From Haliscomenobacter sp033763495 (GTDB taxonomy: Bacteria > Bacteroidota > Bacteroidia > Chitinophagales > Saprospiraceae), in assembly GCF_033763495.1 (NCBI RefSeq), contig NZ_JANRKL010000148.1, positions 1 through 64,000 of the forward strand: a stretch of 64,000 nucleotides of DNA. Direction: 5' to 3'. Both the position numbers and the translations under genes were made by a program. Each line of letters starts with the position of its first letter. Positions within the stretch are counted from its first letter, which is position 1. The notes under the pieces are model-generated. The model did not search any database, was not told the DNA's origin, and saw nothing but the letters and a program-made list of their open reading frames with translations. Below are positions 32,427-41,542 of this stretch, piece by piece.

Positions 32427-32445
32427 GAATATAAGCCAATTTTTT

Positions 32446-32505
32446 ATCCGAAGTACGGATGAGTGTTGCTCAAATACAAGGAGGAATCTTATTCGTACTT
32501 CGGAT
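32446..32505. terminator. Long hairpin between convergent genes
   Basis: ATCCGAAGTACG at 32446-32457 is the exact reverse complement of CGTACTTCGGAT at 32494-32505. A TTTTT run lies just outside the left arm. It sits 20 bases after one stop and 14 before the other, a position suited to a two-way terminator. Confidence 0.55.
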
Positions 32506-32519
32506 TTGGCAAGGATGGG

Positions 32520-33599
32520 TTAATTTTTCGGCAATTCCTCCGTGGGTGGCGGCGGCGGACCAGATTCCAGTATTTTGTCCAATTCCTGAATGTTTTTGAT
32601 TTTTTCCCGAGGAATAAAAACCACTGATTTCAGCTTGCTATTGGGATCAGTCTGGTATTCAAAGGCCAGTTGAAACAACATTTTTTTATTGGCTATAAAA
32701 TTGAATACCTGAAAAGTATGCTTGTCTTTTTTTGTTTCATCTTCGGGCCTGGTCATCGCAAAGGCCCCGCGATTTGCCTTAAAAATGGTTTGTGCTTTGA
32801 TTAAAGTTGGTTTGGCTATATTAAAATTCTGAACACCAATGAATTGATCGCTAAGTTTGTCGGTGATTGATTCCTTAAGGGCTTCGATCACATTCCAGGC
32901 TGATCTGCTATAGTTTCTTCTGAGTTCCCAAAAAATACGGTCACCCCAGATGGCTGCTTTTGAATCTGCACTGGCATTGATCATGGTCGAGCAATTGGTA
33001 AAGAAATAGCCAGAGATAAGGCTACTAAATTGTTTGCTGGAATTTTGATCCTGGAACTTGTAATCCAAAAATAATTTTGAACGGTGATCGGCCATATTTG
33101 CCTGAGAGCATTCAAGCAAAATTTGATTTCTCAGGGAATCTTGTTGCTTGTAAGTCAACTTTTGCTGGTCGATGGTTCCCGCTTTTTTCTCCAGACAATC
33201 ACAAACAACTTTTCCAAATTCAACGAGGGTAGGTTTTATATCGTTGTTGTTTGAACTTTTGCCATAAAGTGACAGGTGAAATTCACTGCCTTTGAGGGCT
33301 TTGCGCGCAATAGGTACCAGGACTTCTCCGCCCAATAATCCTGCATCCGGTTTTAAGCCCCCTTTCAAGGTGAGGTACTGAACAAGGTCTTTGTTGTCAA
33401 TGCTAAATATTTTTTGGTCCCATTCCTTTTCAACTTTGATGTACTCGTCGGTCAAGTAAAAGAAAGGGATGTGTTTGGCCAAACTATCCCGCCAGGCATT
33501 GGCGATTTTATCTTCGAGTTGTTCAGGCGTTTGTGCGAATCCAAAGGTGGTGATGGCAAGCAAAAAAGCCAGGGAAATCAGTTTTTTTACAGGATTCAT
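32520..33599 (-). CDS. Secreted protein of unknown function
   Basis: The protein has 359 residues from the ATG at 33599, which gives the signal peptide MNPVKKLISLAFLLAITTFG ending in FAQT. The in-frame start at 33635 adds 12 residues with no signal character. The mature part has CDCLEKKAG and ECSQANM, Cys-containing motifs separated by helices, and a Pro-rich tail SGPPPPPTEE. The rest is alpha-helical. No named family can be seen. It is on the minus strand after the hairpin and stands alone, since 186 bases without a gene separate it from the DUF2231 gene upstream. Confidence 0.6.
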   Translation of the reverse strand: MNPVKKLISLAFLLAITTFGFAQTPEQLEDKIANAWRDSLAKHIPFFYLTDEYIKVEKEWDQKIFSIDNKDLVQYLTLKGGLKPDAGLLGGEVLVPIARKALKGSEFHLSLYGKSSNNNDIKPTLVEFGKVVCDCLEKKAGTIDQQKLTYKQQDSLRNQILLECSQANMADHRSKLFLDYKFQDQNSSKQFSSLISGYFFTNCSTMINASADSKAAIWGDRIFWELRRNYSRSAWNVIEALKESITDKLSDQFIGVQNFNIAKPTLIKAQTIFKANRGAFAMTRPEDETKKDKHTFQVFNFIANKKMLFQLAFEYQTDPNSKLKSVVFIPREKIKNIQELDKILESGPPPPPTEELPKN

Positions 33600-33785
33600 G
33601 GGATTAGAATCTTGGTGTGATGGAATAGACAGCAAGATAGACTTTGTCGCTTAGTTAGTCAAGATAAAAAACAAAATAATTACCAGTTTGCGCGTCTTTT
33701 ACTTGGATTCAAGTCATCCCAATAACTCCAAGGCGTCAAATTTTGACTATGCATTTTACTGGTCTTCTTGATGCAAAACTCAAGC

Positions 33786-34688
33786 TTATTGCTTCCAATG
33801 GTAAATCCTCTTTACACCTGAATTTTGTAGCTTTTCAACCGTACCAGTACTAACCTGAGTCTCGTTCAGGTTCAATGCTTCCAGGTGTTTTAAGCCCATT
33901 AAAACTTCCAGTACCCCATCCCCAACCGGATTTTTCCCCAATTTTAACTTCTCCAGATTCCGACAAGCTTTTAACCAGGACAAATCTTTTTCCGAAAGCC
34001 CATTGTCCGACAAATTCAACCAAACGATACTCGGGGCAACTGCTTGTAAAGATGGCTGCATTTCTGCGATGGATTTTCCCGATTGGGCCGGCAAGGTCAG
34101 GTCCAACATCACCGGGCGTTTGAGCATGAAACGCACATTGAAACCCAATTGGCGCAATTGTTCCACTGCCTGGGTATCCACCTCCATGGGCAGATCGGGA
34201 TTGACTTTGGGTATTTCGAGGGCCGTACTATCCACCACAGCAACTTTGCGGATTGGTTTTTCAGCTTCGTTCGCTGCCCGCCAGGAGAGGTAATCACTGC
34301 CATGCGTCAAACTGCCGCCCTGGTGCCCGGTGTAGGCGATCAAACCGCCCAAAGCAAGGAGTAACGCGCTCACCCAGCGCGAACCTGCCTGGCTTTGTTT
34401 GCGAAAAAACACCGCATTGAGCAGCCAAAGTCCGCCGCTGGCCCCTGCTACAATCCAACCTGCCTGTTGGTGGGTTTGTAAACTGCTGAAATCGTAGTCG
34501 CCCGAATTGGCCAACAAATACCCCGTCAAACAAGACAAAAGTGCGGCTACAAAGCCCAAAAACAAGGTTATGGGCACCGCAGCGCGGTATTGTACAAACG
34601 CGCTGCGGTAAGCCAATAGGTCCATCAAAATGGCCAGTAGCAAAAAGCCAATGGGCAAATGAACCAGCAGTGGGTGGAAGTAGCCCAT
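33786..34688 (-). CDS. DUF2231 membrane protein with LRR-like C-terminus
   Basis: This 300-residue protein opens MGYFHPLLVHLPIGFLLLAI, a DUF2231-type start with a conserved HPxLVHxPIG, followed by about four membrane segments to residue 120. The last 110 residues are leucine-rich repeats of the kind seen in the Planctomycetes-type set (LNLSDNGLSEKDLSWLKACR, LEKLKLGKNP, LEALNLNETQVSTG). I expect the LRR part outside the cytoplasm. Related proteins often carry a cytochrome c domain between the two parts. None is seen here, as there is no CxxCH. It starts directly after the stop of the propeller gene (34689) and is the last gene of the cluster. Confidence 0.75.
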   Translation of the reverse strand: MGYFHPLLVHLPIGFLLLAILMDLLAYRSAFVQYRAAVPITLFLGFVAALLSCLTGYLLANSGDYDFSSLQTHQQAGWIVAGASGGLWLLNAVFFRKQSQAGSRWVSALLLALGGLIAYTGHQGGSLTHGSDYLSWRAANEAEKPIRKVAVVDSTALEIPKVNPDLPMEVDTQAVEQLRQLGFNVRFMLKRPVMLDLTLPAQSGKSIAEMQPSLQAVAPSIVWLNLSDNGLSEKDLSWLKACRNLEKLKLGKNPVGDGVLEVLMGLKHLEALNLNETQVSTGTVEKLQNSGVKRIYHWKQ

Positions 34689-35795
34689 TTAAACTCTGGT
34701 TAATTTAACTGGAGTACTGTGGTTGGCATTCCACTGGCACACATAAACGTTTTTGTCATTGTCCACACACACATCGTGGCCGTGGTGGAACACCCTATTG
34801 CTCAGTGCCAGGGAAGGCTGCAATACCCCATTTTTATAAACTGGTGCCGTACCGCCTGGATTGGAAACAACTTTGTTGTTGGCATCCAGAATGGTCACAA
34901 AACCAGAATCACCCTGGCGATTGCCCGCTGCATCCTTGGACCAACACACCCCTGCATACAAATTTTGGCCATCCATCACCGGGCGACAAACGTACAAGCC
35001 CGGCAGGTCGATGCGCTTGATGTATTTGCCATCCAGGCTGAACACCTTGAAGCAGTTTTCTTCCCGCGAGGTACAAATCAGTACTGGGTTTTTAGGGTCG
35101 CGGGTATCTACCACTACGCCGTGGGCATTGACAAGATTGTGCTCTTTGTTGGCGTTGTTGCGGCCACCAAAATGCCGGATGTATTGGCCTTTGCTGTTGT
35201 ATTGGATGATGTAATCGGAGCCGTAGCCATCCGCCACATACAGGTCACCATTGGGCGCAACAGCGGTTTCGGTGGGTTGAAAGCGCTCATCATCCTTGTA
35301 AATGCCAATGGTGCGGGGATGCCCGATGCTGAAGATGATGCGGCCAGTCAGGTCGGTTTTGATGACCTGACCAGACTGCGCTTTGCCAGCTCCGTATTTG
35401 TCCTGGTAATACCCACAATCGACAATCCATAAAAAGTCCTCGCCCCCTTCTTTGCTGAGGGTCAAGCCGTGACCGCCGGGGTAGGCGTGCCCCCAGGAAT
35501 CGAGCAAGTTGCCGGATTGGTCAAAGATCAGGATGTTGTTGTGGGTATGGTCGCCCAATAGGATCAAACGCCCCTTGCTGTCCTGAACCATCTCGTGGCA
35601 GTTGATCAGCGGGTTGGTATTGGCGCTGATTTTGGCCCAGCCTCTGTTTACTTTGTAGGTGAATTCGCCATGTCCGATGATGGTATCTTCGGGCTGGAGC
35701 TCTGGATGCAAAATGGAAAAACCAAAGCTGGGACTGGCCACTGCGGCAGCGGAGGCCAAAGCAGCATTGCGAATGAATTTTCTGCGTGGATGCAT
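34689..35795 (-). CDS. Tat-exported NHL/6-bladed beta-propeller protein
   Basis: This 368-residue protein opens MHPRRKFIRNAALASAAAVA, a twin-arginine signal. The rest is a beta-propeller of NHL-like repeats: SKGRLILLGDHTHNNILIFD, PNGDLYVADGYGSDYIIQYN, GGRNNANKEH and NKNVYVCQWNANHSTPVKLT. Several blades have the DxxGxxYVxD motif. Such proteins occur with DUF1501 and PSD1 partners and may bind or act on a peptide or glycan. There is no peptidylglycine-amidation motif that I can confirm. It lies upstream of the DUF2231 gene with no gap and downstream of DUF1501 across a hairpin region. Confidence 0.82.
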   Translation of the reverse strand: MHPRRKFIRNAALASAAAVASPSFGFSILHPELQPEDTIIGHGEFTYKVNRGWAKISANTNPLINCHEMVQDSKGRLILLGDHTHNNILIFDQSGNLLDSWGHAYPGGHGLTLSKEGGEDFLWIVDCGYYQDKYGAGKAQSGQVIKTDLTGRIIFSIGHPRTIGIYKDDERFQPTETAVAPNGDLYVADGYGSDYIIQYNSKGQYIRHFGGRNNANKEHNLVNAHGVVVDTRDPKNPVLICTSREENCFKVFSLDGKYIKRIDLPGLYVCRPVMDGQNLYAGVCWSKDAAGNRQGDSGFVTILDANNKVVSNPGGTAPVYKNGVLQPSLALSNRVFHHGHDVCVDNDKNVYVCQWNANHSTPVKLTRV

Positions 35796-35825
35796 AACTG
35801 ATGTATGTTGGTGTGAGGTTGAGAA

Positions 35826-35934
35826 AGTTGATAAGTTGAGTAGTTGAGGCTACCGCAAGAATGGGTGTGAGTGTGATGTGTGGGTGTGATGTGTGTCACC
35901 ACTGCGCTAGCCTCAACTACTCAACTTATCAACT
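35826..35934. repeat. 27-bp perfect inverted repeat between DUF1501 and propeller genes
   Basis: AGTTGATAAGTTGAGTAGTT through GGCTA at 35826-35852 is perfectly repeated in inverse at 35908-35934. The 55-base loop contains tandem GTGTGATGTG-like repeats. It lies in the leader between two genes of one operon, so the transcript should fold into a very stable hairpin. Confidence 0.7.
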
Positions 35935-35947
35935 ACTCAACTAATTT

Positions 35948-37453
35948 TCAAGCCAAAATTCCCTTCACCACTTTCCCATGCACATCCGTCAACCGGAAGC
36001 GCCGCCCCTGAAACTTGTAAATCAACTGCTCGTGGTCAATGCCCATCAGGTACATCAAGGTCGCATGAAAATCGTGCACATGCACCGGGTCTTTGACAAT
36101 GTTGTAACTGAAATCGTCGGTTTCGCCAAAACTAAATCCCGCTTTGACTCCGGCACCGGCCATCCACATCGTGAAACAACGCGGATGGTGATCCCGCCCG
36201 TAATTGTCCGCGGTAAGAATACCCTGAGAGTACACCGTCCGCCCGAATTCTCCACCCCAAATAACCAAGGTATCCTCCAACAAGCCCCTGCGTTTGAGGT
36301 CGGTGATGAAAGCCGCCGTAGGCTGATCGATGGTCTGGCATTGCTGCTTCATGCCACCTGGCAAACCGCCGTGGTGATCCCAGCCCTGGTGGTACAATTG
36401 CACGAACTTAACATCTTTTTCCAATAGTTTGCGTGCCAAAATACAATTGGCCGCATAAGTTCCCGGATCCCGGCTAGTAGGGCCGTACAATTCAAAGGTT
36501 TCATCCGTCTCTTCCGAAATGTCCATCACTTCGGGCACCGAGGTTTGCATGCGGTAAGCCATTTCGTACTGGGCGATGCGGGCATTCACCTCCGGGTCGC
36601 CGTAAGCCTCGTTTTGTAGTTGATTGAGCTGTTTGAGGTAATCGAGCATTTCCTGGCGGTCGGCCCCGTCGTAACCTTCCGGGTTGTTGAGGAACAAAAC
36701 GGGGTCTTTACCCGAACGGAACTGCACGCCCTGGTGCTCGGAAGGCAAAAAACCATTGCCCCACAAACGAGCGTACAAAGGTTGGTCGCGGGGAGCATCC
36801 TTGGAAACCAGGACGATAAAAGTGGGCAAGTTTTGATTGTCTGAACCCAGGCCATAACTGATCCAGGAGCCAATTGAAGGCCGCCCCGGGAGCTGATTGC
36901 CGGTTTGGAAAAAAGTCAGTGCCGGGTCGTGGTTGATGGCTTCGGAAAAAACCGATTTGACGATGCACAAGTCGTCTACCACCTTGGCCGTATGGGGCAA
37001 CAAGTCACTAACCCAGGTTTGGCTTTGCCCATGCTGGTTGAATTGGCAAAAGGCAGGAGCGATGGGTAAACTGGCTTGATTGGCGCTCATGCCAGTTAGG
37101 CGTTGGCCTTTTCGTACCGAATCGGGCAGGTCTTGGCCTAAAAGATTTTGGAGTTTGGGTTTGTAATCAAAGGTTTCAAACTGCGACGGCCCACCACTCA
37201 TGAAAAGGTACACAATTCTTTTGGCTTTGGGGGCAAAATGGGGCAAGGAGTTGAGCATGGCTTGCTGGAAATCTTCGCCTGGCATGGATGAAGGTCCCTT
37301 CGAAATGGAACGGGTGCCCAAGAGTGTCCCAGTAGCGATGGCCCCCAAACCCAGCGCCGTTTTGAGCAAAAAAATGCGCCGATCCCATTGTTTGTTCAAG
37401 GAATCAAATTCGGGGGTATGGAGCCGAAATGGGTCGTGGTTATGAGTTGACAT
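35948..37453 (-). CDS. DUF1501 protein (sulfatase-like fold)
   Basis: This 501-residue protein has a Tat-like signal (DRRIFLLKTALGLGAIATGT) beginning near residue 24. The family motifs are present: RIVYLFMSGGPSQFETFDYK, the HDPALTFFQTGNQLPGRPS block, GWDHHGG and IWGGEFGRTVYSQG. DUF1501 members have an alkaline-phosphatase-like fold and usually occur with PSD1 proteins in secreted enzyme clusters. The chemical role is not settled. Its position between the PSD1 gene and the propeller, on the same strand, matches the known cluster type. Confidence 0.92.
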   Translation of the reverse strand: MSTHNHDPFRLHTPEFDSLNKQWDRRIFLLKTALGLGAIATGTLLGTRSISKGPSSMPGEDFQQAMLNSLPHFAPKAKRIVYLFMSGGPSQFETFDYKPKLQNLLGQDLPDSVRKGQRLTGMSANQASLPIAPAFCQFNQHGQSQTWVSDLLPHTAKVVDDLCIVKSVFSEAINHDPALTFFQTGNQLPGRPSIGSWISYGLGSDNQNLPTFIVLVSKDAPRDQPLYARLWGNGFLPSEHQGVQFRSGKDPVLFLNNPEGYDGADRQEMLDYLKQLNQLQNEAYGDPEVNARIAQYEMAYRMQTSVPEVMDISEETDETFELYGPTSRDPGTYAANCILARKLLEKDVKFVQLYHQGWDHHGGLPGGMKQQCQTIDQPTAAFITDLKRRGLLEDTLVIWGGEFGRTVYSQGILTADNYGRDHHPRCFTMWMAGAGVKAGFSFGETDDFSYNIVKDPVHVHDFHATLMYLMGIDHEQLIYKFQGRRFRLTDVHGKVVKGILA

Positions 37454-37522
37454 CTTGCTTGATCACTTTACTATTGAAATTACAAAAATTGGGCTTACAC
37501 GATTTGTCAGACAAAGGCGAAT

Positions 37523-37700
37523 AGCGGCAGAGCCGCGTAACGTCATTAGATACAGAGCCTGAATATTGGATAAAGGTGCAGCGCACCGAAACCTTTAAAT
37601 CTGTACAATCCATCTGAAAATCGTGTTATTGTTTCGGTGCTACGCACCTTTAAAACTGATCTTCGTTCCCTTGGCTACAGACGTTTCGCGGCTATGCCGC
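37523..37700. repeat. Cluster of four hairpins in mirror order (repeat family C)
   Basis: Stem-loops lie at GCGGCAGAGCCGC (37524-37536), GGTGCAGCGCACC (37575-37587), GGTGCTACGCACC (37636-37648) and GCGGCTATGCCGC (37688-37700). Types alternate as A, B, B', A', so the whole region is a large imperfect palindrome of nested hairpins. It occupies most of the 336-base gap between the PSD1 and DUF1501 genes. Nothing else is seen there. Confidence 0.7.
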
Positions 37701-37789
37701 TGGTCGGCTCAGTCTGGTAAATTACAGGCCACCACTTTTGTCGCCTTAAACTGAATCTGACTTGGAATATAGCTTTAAATCCAGGTTTT

Positions 37790-40700
37790 TCATCGTTTAC
37801 TTAGCGTCGCATCCGAATTCATAATTGTATTCGCCACCACCGCATTCGCCGCCAGTGCCGCTTTATCCAATTTTGGATCCAGTTTGTACAAACCCGCTTC
37901 CAGCCAGCCTTTGGCCTTTTCTGGATATTGGTGAAACTTTTCCTGCTCTACGCGTTGTAAGCGCAGCAAAAGCGCCAATTCCGCCTTCGAAGGCTGCAAA
38001 CCCGTTAACTTCCGGTACACCGTAGCAATGGCCTTGGGCGCATCCGGGATTTTGCACATTTGTTCTCCCAACACCTTCGATGCTTCAATAAAAGTGGGGT
38101 CGTTCAAGGTCACCAAGGCCTGTAAAGGGGTGTTGGTTTTTTGCCGCCGCACCACGCAGTAACTGCGCGAACCCGCATCAAAAGTAGCGAGGGTTGGATT
38201 GGGTACTGAACGTTTGACCAGGATGTACAAACTCCGGCGGTACACCGCATCGGTAGTATCGGCCTCGTAGTTGGCACTATTGATTTCCCATAGACCCGCT
38301 GGTTGGTAGGGTTTGATGCTTTTGCCACCGATTTTTGGATTCAATAAACCGCTGGCCATTAAGGCGTTATCGCGAATTTGTTCGGCTGAAAGCCGAAAAG
38401 CCGGGCCGCGTGCCAGCAGGCGATTTTCGGGGTCTTTTTCCCGCAAAGTTTTGTCTACCCGCGAATCCTGCCGATAGGTGGCCGATAGTACGATGAGCTT
38501 TTGCAAGGCTTTGACATCCCAACCCGACTCAATGAATCGCAGCGCCAGCCAATCCAACAATTGCGGATGACTGGGCATTTCGCCTTGATTGCCAAAGTCT
38601 TCGGTGGTTTTGATCAGCCCGGTGCCAAAGTAGTTTTGCCAAAAACGATTGACCGCCACCCGGGCCGTCAGGGGATGTTCGGGCAAACATAGCCATTTGG
38701 CCAGCCCCAGGCGGTTTTTGGGCAGGTTTTTGGGCCAGGCCAAAATGGAGGCTGGTGTATTGGGAAAAACCTGCTTGCCGGGCATGTCGTAGTTCCCCCG
38801 GTTCAGCAGGAAGGTCTTTTTGGGCTGCTTCATTTCCTGCATCACCATCAATTCTTCGACCTGCTCGATGGAGTCAGAGAGTTCGGTACGGCGTGCCTGG
38901 AGGGTTTTGCGGGCTTCTTGTAGGAGGGGCGAAACGGCTTGTTGGTAATAAGCCAATAAATGGTCCTTTTCGGCTTTGCTCAATTGTGCCACTGCTTTAT
39001 TCGCCACCTTGGCCCAGCTCTGTTTTTGCGCCAGCACCGCCACTTCAAAAGGCGTCAACTCCCGATTGTACACGCTGATGTCGTCCACCTGCCCACCTTT
39101 AAAGCCGAGGCCCCGCCACCAGGCACCGATTTGTAAACCCGGCTGGGGATTGCCCACCAGCAGGATGTCTTTGTACAACTGATCCATGGTGGTTTCCATA
39201 GCCAGCACTTGTCCATCCTGGTACAAGTTGAACCCCGCAGCACGCGAAGAACCATCGTAAGTGAGGGTCAGATACAACCAGCGATTGCGGGGCACGGATG
39301 CGGTACTCACTCGGGTAAGGGCATTGGAGGGGGCGGTATGCGCCATGTTGATTTCGAGGCGGTCATTTTTGAGGTAGACGTGAAAGCCTCGGAAATTGTA
39401 CAAACGTTCGGCGCTGCTTTTGTGGAACAATACACCTTCTTTCAGCGCCTTTGGAATCCAGACCTTGATGCCGATGCTGAAGGGCTCGGATTTGCGGAAA
39501 ACGCCCACTTCGCCCAGGTCGAGGTATACGTCGCCGTCGAGCGCGAGGGCTTTACCTGAGTTCACATTGACAAAATTGGGCTTATCTCCGGTCATGCCTG
39601 TTTCCCGTTTCATGATGCCGAGCTGTTTGGGGTTGACCTGGTTTTTTAGGTCACTGGCATCGAAGCTATAATGGGCTTGCAGGCCGGGTTGGGGGATCTT
39701 TTCCGTGGTTAATTTTTGTTGTTGGCCCTTTTTTAACCAATCTTCAAAGGCTGCTATGGTTTGGGGGCTGAGTTTTTCCACCGCTTGTTCCTGCTCGGCA
39801 ATGGATTTTTGGATGGAGGCCAGCATTTTCTCCTGCTTTTTTGTGGGCAAGAGCAAAGTTGGCGTAGGGAGGGCGCCATCCCAGGAGATTTGGCCCGCTT
39901 CTTTGACGTTGTTGAAAAAGGAAAATAGCTCGTAATAATTCTGCTGCGAAAGGGGATCGTACTTATGGTCGTGGCACTTGGCACAACCTACCGAGAGGCC
40001 TAAAAAAGCATCGCCGAAGGTATTGGTGCGGTCCACCACGTACTCGGTCTGAAACTCTTCTTCGATGATGCCACCTTCCAGGTTTTGGGGGTGGTTGCGG
40101 TTGAAAGCAGTGGCAATCAACATTTCTCGACTGGGTTTGGGCATTAAGTCGCCGGCCAATTGCCACTGGATGAATTGGTCGTAGGGCTGGTTGCGGTTGA
40201 AAGCCTGAATGACCCAATCGCGGTACGGCGACATGTCGCGCAAGCGATCCACGGTGTAGCCATGAGAATCGGCAAAACGCGCCAAATCCAGCCAATCCAC
40301 CGCCATTTTTTCGCCGTAATGGGGCGACTTAAGCAGGCGATCTACCTGTTTTTCGTAGGCATTGAGGGATTTGTCTTGTTCAAAGGCGTCGATTTCAGCC
40401 AGGGTAGGAGGGAGGCCGGTCAGGTCGAGTGACAATCGGCGCAAGAGCATAGCTTTTGAGGCTTCTTTGGCAGGCTGGAGTTTTTCGGACTCCAGTTTTT
40501 GCAAGACAAAATTGTCGATGGGGTTTTTGACCCAGTCGTTTTTCTTTACTGTAGGGATTTTAGGTTGTTTTGGTGCGACAAAAGCCCAGTGGGGCTGGTA
40601 TTCTGCTCCATTTTTGATCCATTGGATGAGGATGGCTTTTTCCCGATTGCTCAAACTGAGGTGAGACTCGGGCGTGGGCATGAGGTACTCGGGGTCATCG

Positions 40701-41011
40701 GAAATGATGCGGTGAAAGACTTCACTGCGGCGCAAACTGCCTTTGGTGATGGCCACTTTGCCGGGACTTTCTTCCAGTTGGGCGTAAGCGCCTTCAGGCA
40801 GGTCGAGGCGCAGGCCTGCTTTTTGCTTGGCTTTGTCGGGCCCATGGCAGGCAAAACACTTGTCGGAAAGAATGGGTTTGACGTGGAGGTTGTAGTCCAG
40901 CTCAGCGGGCAAGCTTGCGAGTTCTGCTTGCAGTTCCGGCGGTAGCTCGGAGGAACAGGCGCAGCAGAAGAGTGCGATGATGAGGCCAAGAAACCATTTT
41001 TTTTCTAACAT
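37790..41011 (-). CDS. PSD1-type protein: cytochrome c-like + DUF1549 + LamG + DUF1553
   Basis: This 1073-residue lipoprotein has the lipobox FCCAC in MLEKKWFLGLIIALFCCACS. An N-terminal PSCyt1 domain carries DKCFACHGPD, a c-type heme site (CxxCH), in the usual place near residue 52. DUF1549 follows with DWLDLARFADSHGYTVDRLR and YDQFIQWQLAGDLMP. A LamG/concanavalin-like insert lies around 460-680, then DUF1553 with RVAVNRFWQNYFGTGLIKTT, YRRSLYILVKRS and TPLQALVTLNDPTFIEA. This set, first described in Planctomycetes, is found beside DUF1501. The cellular role is unknown, although electron transfer to a secreted enzyme is often suggested. It is the first gene of the 41011-33786 cluster. Confidence 0.93.
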   Translation of the reverse strand: MLEKKWFLGLIIALFCCACSSELPPELQAELASLPAELDYNLHVKPILSDKCFACHGPDKAKQKAGLRLDLPEGAYAQLEESPGKVAITKGSLRRSEVFHRIISDDPEYLMPTPESHLSLSNREKAILIQWIKNGAEYQPHWAFVAPKQPKIPTVKKNDWVKNPIDNFVLQKLESEKLQPAKEASKAMLLRRLSLDLTGLPPTLAEIDAFEQDKSLNAYEKQVDRLLKSPHYGEKMAVDWLDLARFADSHGYTVDRLRDMSPYRDWVIQAFNRNQPYDQFIQWQLAGDLMPKPSREMLIATAFNRNHPQNLEGGIIEEEFQTEYVVDRTNTFGDAFLGLSVGCAKCHDHKYDPLSQQNYYELFSFFNNVKEAGQISWDGALPTPTLLLPTKKQEKMLASIQKSIAEQEQAVEKLSPQTIAAFEDWLKKGQQQKLTTEKIPQPGLQAHYSFDASDLKNQVNPKQLGIMKRETGMTGDKPNFVNVNSGKALALDGDVYLDLGEVGVFRKSEPFSIGIKVWIPKALKEGVLFHKSSAERLYNFRGFHVYLKNDRLEINMAHTAPSNALTRVSTASVPRNRWLYLTLTYDGSSRAAGFNLYQDGQVLAMETTMDQLYKDILLVGNPQPGLQIGAWWRGLGFKGGQVDDISVYNRELTPFEVAVLAQKQSWAKVANKAVAQLSKAEKDHLLAYYQQAVSPLLQEARKTLQARRTELSDSIEQVEELMVMQEMKQPKKTFLLNRGNYDMPGKQVFPNTPASILAWPKNLPKNRLGLAKWLCLPEHPLTARVAVNRFWQNYFGTGLIKTTEDFGNQGEMPSHPQLLDWLALRFIESGWDVKALQKLIVLSATYRQDSRVDKTLREKDPENRLLARGPAFRLSAEQIRDNALMASGLLNPKIGGKSIKPYQPAGLWEINSANYEADTTDAVYRRSLYILVKRSVPNPTLATFDAGSRSYCVVRRQKTNTPLQALVTLNDPTFIEASKVLGEQMCKIPDAPKAIATVYRKLTGLQPSKAELALLLRLQRVEQEKFHQYPEKAKGWLEAGLYKLDPKLDKAALAANAVVANTIMNSDATLSKR

Positions 41012-41087
41012 CTTAAAATCTCTTAAAATTCAGCCATGCCAAAATAAGAAAATTTAGAATGATTCATGGTGGTGAAAAAAATAATTA

Positions 41088-41122
41088 TTTGTTTGTTTTT
41101 TTAATTAAAAAAACTATTTTTA
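41088..41122 (+). promoter_or_regulatory. Promoter-like sequence upstream of the 123-residue gene
   Basis: TTTG at 41092-41095 is followed after 19 bases by TATTTTTA at 41115-41122. The spacing fits the Bacteroidota pattern, and only the last base of the -7 differs. The gene starts at 41151. The region is very AT-rich, so chance is possible. Confidence 0.35.
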
Positions 41123-41150
41123 ATCTCTGGCAAAATAAAACACCTACTTT

Positions 41151-41522
41151 ATGGCCAAACCCATTGATTATGACGCTTTATTAAAGGATTTTGTAGATTT
41201 ACCTAAGGATTTGGAGAATGAATTTCAGCAAACTCAATTTTCATTGGCATTTCCAAACGAAGAAAAAATGATCATCAGTGAAGGAACTAAAGACTTTGCA
41301 TTAGGCTTGTACGAACACATCTTCGGGTACAATCCAACTCAGGCATTAAAAGGAGAGCGCCAAAAGGCAGAAGAAGAGCGCCAACGCATCAACACCACGA
41401 TTCTTAATCTTCATCAATCGGCCAAGATATCTGCAGCTGAAATAGCCAATATCGTAGTAATCGATTTGGAGAATGTTGAAACATTGATCGCAGAAAGTCA
41501 AAATTCAGTACACACCTCGTGA
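41151..41522 (+). CDS. Hypothetical protein, possibly coiled-coil
   Basis: This 123-residue soluble protein opens MAKPIDYDALLKDFVDLPKD, and the middle contains the charged helix KGERQKAEEERQRINTTI. The ending SAAEIANIVVIDLENVETLI resembles a short helix-turn-helix tail, similar in style to the C-terminal module of Rpn-family proteins such as the fragment at 13562-14025. There is no catalytic motif. It could be a small partner protein or a degraded family member, but the frame is complete and has a promoter-like sequence. Confidence 0.55.
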   Translation: MAKPIDYDALLKDFVDLPKDLENEFQQTQFSLAFPNEEKMIISEGTKDFALGLYEHIFGYNPTQALKGERQKAEEERQRINTTILNLHQSAKISAAEIANIVVIDLENVETLIAESQNSVHTS

Positions 41523-41542
41523 TTCTGGCTGCTTCCCTGAAG

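Noticed and set aside
34719..35432. A 237-codon open frame on the + strand across the propeller gene
   Set aside because: It is a shadow of the beta-propeller gene on the other strand and has no family resemblance.
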